In this document: in pieces, positions 1 to 5,685 of the stretch
Layout: every line of letters starts with the position of its first letter
How positions within the stretch are numbered: the stretch's first letter is position 1
Assembly (NCBI GenBank): GCA_002329565.1
Contig: DCTM01000014.1
Location: 1,304-6,988, forward strand
Source: Firmicutes bacterium UBA1440
GTDB lineage: Bacteria; Bacillota; Clostridia; Peptostreptococcales; Anaerovoracaceae
Reading direction: 5' to 3'
DNA: 5,685 bases
The notes under the pieces: generated by a model
The model's database searches: none
Told to the model about the DNA's origin: nothing
Seen by the model: the letters and a program-made list of their open reading frames with translations, nothing else
Translations under genes and position numbers: made by a program

Positions 1-301
1 GGTTAAGGCTTGTGAAGAGGAATTCGGCGTAAGCGCAGCAGCTCCTGTAGCTGTAGCCGGTGCAGCAGGTGCTGCGGAAGTTGAAGAACAGACTGAATTC
101 ACAGTTGTTCTCGCAAGCGCAGGCTCCGAGAAAATTAAGGTTATCAAGGTTGTAAGAGAACTGACAGGCCTCGGACTGAAGGAAGCTAAGGAATTGGTAG
201 ACGGTGCTCCTTCAAACATTAAGGAAGGCATCGAAAAGGCAGAAGCCGAAGCGATTAAAGCTCAGCTTGAAGAAGTTGGCGCAGCTGTAGAACTCAAATA
301 G
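1..301 (+). CDS. rplL: 50S ribosomal protein L7/L12, C-terminal part (5' end outside window)
   Basis: This is the multi-copy stalk protein of the large ribosomal subunit; its C-terminal domain recruits and stimulates translational GTPases such as EF-Tu and EF-G. The reading frame starts at position 2 and gives 99 residues before the TAG at 299-301. Family members are about 120-125 residues, so roughly 25 N-terminal residues (most of the L10-binding dimerisation helices) lie upstream. Window residues 1-10 are the end of the N-terminal domain. Residues 11-30 form the Ala/Val/Gly-rich flexible hinge ([10 protein letters not shown] then [10 protein letters not shown]). From about residue 31 comes the globular domain, with the family signature [16 protein letters not shown] and the ending [10 protein letters not shown]. 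The signature helix is the known factor-binding surface. Gene order rplL-rpoB-rpoC matches the classic rplKAJL-rpoBC cluster. The frame is intact and the identification is firm. Confidence 0.98.
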   Translation, partial: VKACEEEFGVSAAAPVAVAGAAGAAEVEEQTEFTVVLASAGSEKIKVIKVVRELTGLGLKEAKELVDGAPSNIKEGIEKAEAEAIKAQLEEVGAAVELK

Positions 302-328
302 TCAACTTTATATAAACCGATAAGCACT

Positions 329-365
329 AAAGCACCCCGACAAAATATTTGCTCGGGGTGCTTTT
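329..365 (+). terminator. Intrinsic terminator or attenuator after rplL
   Basis: A perfect 12-bp inverted repeat pairs 329-340 (AAAGCACCCCGA) with 353-364 (TCGGGGTGCTTT) around a 12-base loop. The core is GC-rich and the stem runs into a T stretch at 362-365, which is broken by C at 366. It begins 27 bases after the rplL stop codon. The T run is short, so termination may be partial. That would suit the known need for far more L7/L12 than RNA polymerase and the attenuators known at this junction in other bacteria. The loop can form three further A-T pairs, closed by a C-G pair, if C352 is bulged. Confidence 0.85.
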
Positions 366-447
366 CAATCAATTGCTGACCGTTTGGGCCGTCACAAATC
401 GATAATTTTAACGTTCTCAGTATAAGCTTGTTTAAAAAATTATAAAA

Positions 448-468
448 ATAGTTAAAATTACCTTGTAT
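448..468 (+). promoter_or_regulatory. Possible UP element (A/T-rich) upstream of the rpoB promoter
   Basis: Bases 431-460 contain a single G and otherwise only A and T, with several A runs. The stretch at 448-468 lies at about -60 to -40 relative to the predicted start near 508, where the alpha-subunit C-terminal domain binds A/T-rich UP elements at strong promoters. The position is inferred from the promoter call. A/T-rich intergenic DNA is common in this kind of genome, so composition alone is weak support. Confidence 0.35.
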
Positions 469-472
469 TATC

Positions 473-501
473 TTGACTTATTGACGAACGTATGATATCA
501 T
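473..501 (+). promoter_or_regulatory. Housekeeping-type sigma promoter for rpoBC
   Basis: The -35 hexamer TTGACT (473-478; 5 of 6 to TTGACA) and the -10 hexamer TATCAT (496-501; 5 of 6 to TATAAT) are separated by the ideal 17 bases. Transcription would begin at about 507-509, giving a leader of roughly 44 nucleotides before the rpoB ATG. The site lies downstream of the rplL terminator, so it would give rpoB and rpoC a supply of transcript independent of the ribosomal protein operon. No promoter-like pair of similar quality was seen elsewhere in the gap. Confidence 0.75.
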
Positions 502-509
502 AATAGACT
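481..509 (+). promoter_or_regulatory. Possible second, overlapping promoter shifted by 8 bases
   Basis: A second -35-like hexamer, TTGACG (481-486; 5 of 6), lies exactly 8 bases after the first. A 17-base spacer leads to TAGACT (504-509; 4 of 6 to TATAAT). This pair is weaker than the one at 473-501 and occupies the same DNA, so both cannot be used at once. It may be a real minor start, or just a chance repeat of TTGAC. Confidence 0.3.
491..502. repeat. 12-bp perfect palindrome over the rpoB -10 box
   Basis: TATGATATCATA (491-502) equals its own reverse complement; the symmetry stops at the flanking bases (G490, A503). It covers the whole predicted -10 hexamer. Such a position suits a dyad-binding repressor, but an A/T-rich palindrome of this length can arise by chance next to a TATNAT box. 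No second copy was seen in the window. Confidence 0.45.
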
Positions 510-537
510 GCCACGCTAATGTAATTTGGTAAAATAT

Positions 538-543
538 AAGGAG
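538..543 (+). promoter_or_regulatory. Shine-Dalgarno site that fixes the rpoB start
   Basis: AAGGAG (538-543), continuing as TGAT, is close to the full complement of the 16S rRNA 3' end. Three in-frame starts lie next to it: GTG at 543 overlaps the site itself, ATG at 546 is only 2 bases away, and ATG at 552 is 8 bases away. Only the last has normal spacing, so translation most likely begins at 552. Confidence 0.85.
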
Positions 544-551
544 TGATGAAT

Positions 552-4271
<3,720 letters not shown>

Positions 4272-4274
<3 letters not shown>

Positions 4275-4346
4275 TACTATTCAAAGATTGAATACGGTCA
4301 AGATAAGTTTGACCTAAGCGGCGTTGCCGTAAGGGAAATAGTATTG
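4272..4346 (+). promoter_or_regulatory. Structured rpoB-rpoC intergenic RNA
   Basis: Several complementary stretches lie in the gap. A 9-bp perfect stem can join 4273-4281 (AATACTATT) to 4337-4345 (AATAGTATT), extended by a T-G pair at 4272/4346, closing off two inner hairpins. These are GGTCAA 4296-4301 with TTGACC 4309-4314, and CGGC 4319-4322 with GCCG 4326-4329. A competing local hairpin pairs 4278-4284 (TATTCAA) with 4288-4294 (TTGAATA) over a 3-base loop; it shares bases with the closing stem, so the two exclude each other. The rpoB stop codon (4272-4274) is part of the outer stem. No T run follows, so this is not a standard terminator. It may affect mRNA processing, stability or coupling of rpoB and rpoC translation. 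The pairing is visible; the function is inference. Confidence 0.5.
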
Positions 4347-4378
4347 AATGAATCACAATAAAAAAGTGGTTCGTATAG

Positions 4379-5685
<1,307 letters not shown>

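Noticed and set aside
321..336. Near-duplicate TAAGCAC / TAAAGCAC before the terminator, as an alternative left arm
   Set aside because: The first copy would give only six pairs with 358-363, far weaker than the 12-bp stem, so an antiterminator switch is not supported.
377..394. Weak inverted repeat TGAC...GTCA after the rplL terminator
   Set aside because: Only four pairs are contiguous and the inner bases mismatch; too weak to call a structure or operator.
428..458. Possible extra promoter (TTGTTT with TAAAAT)
   Set aside because: The spacer is 19 bases and the region is A/T-rich enough to give such matches by chance; the pair at 473-501 is much better.

Overview
This is a core housekeeping segment of a bacterial chromosome: the end of rplL (ribosomal protein L7/L12), all of rpoB (RNA polymerase beta subunit) and the first third of rpoC (beta' subunit), all on the + strand. 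The proteins look like those of a low-to-medium GC Firmicute, most probably of class Clostridia. RpoB lacks the large beta-flap insertion of Gammaproteobacteria, the rifampicin-pocket and RpoC zinc-site sequences are of Bacillus/Clostridium type, both Shine-Dalgarno sites are strong, and rpoC appears to start with TTG. I cannot place the order or genus from sequence alone.

Layout. Positions 1-301 hold the last 99 codons of rplL. The 250-base rplL-rpoB gap contains a GC-rich hairpin with a short T run (329-365), then about 85 bases with no supported feature, an A/T-rich tract, a good housekeeping-type promoter (-35 at 473, -10 at 496) and a Shine-Dalgarno site. Gene rpoB runs 552-4274 (1240 aa) and ends in an unusually acidic 50-residue tail. 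A 122-base rpoB-rpoC gap follows; it has no convincing promoter but can fold into several hairpins, two of which are mutually exclusive. Gene rpoC starts at 4397 and is cut by the window end after 429 codons, just before the catalytic NADFDGD region.

How it works together. L7/L12 is the multi-copy stalk protein of the ribosome and is needed in larger amounts than RNA polymerase. A terminator or attenuator after rplL followed by a separate rpoBC promoter fits that need: most rplL transcripts would stop, while rpoB and rpoC are made from read-through plus their own promoter. The two largest polymerase subunits are then co-transcribed, and the structured gap and the hairpin-prone rpoC ribosome-binding site could adjust their ratio.

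I found no mobile element, CRISPR array, RNA gene or novel system. The observations worth a second look are regulatory details in the two intergenic gaps and the acidic RpoB tail.
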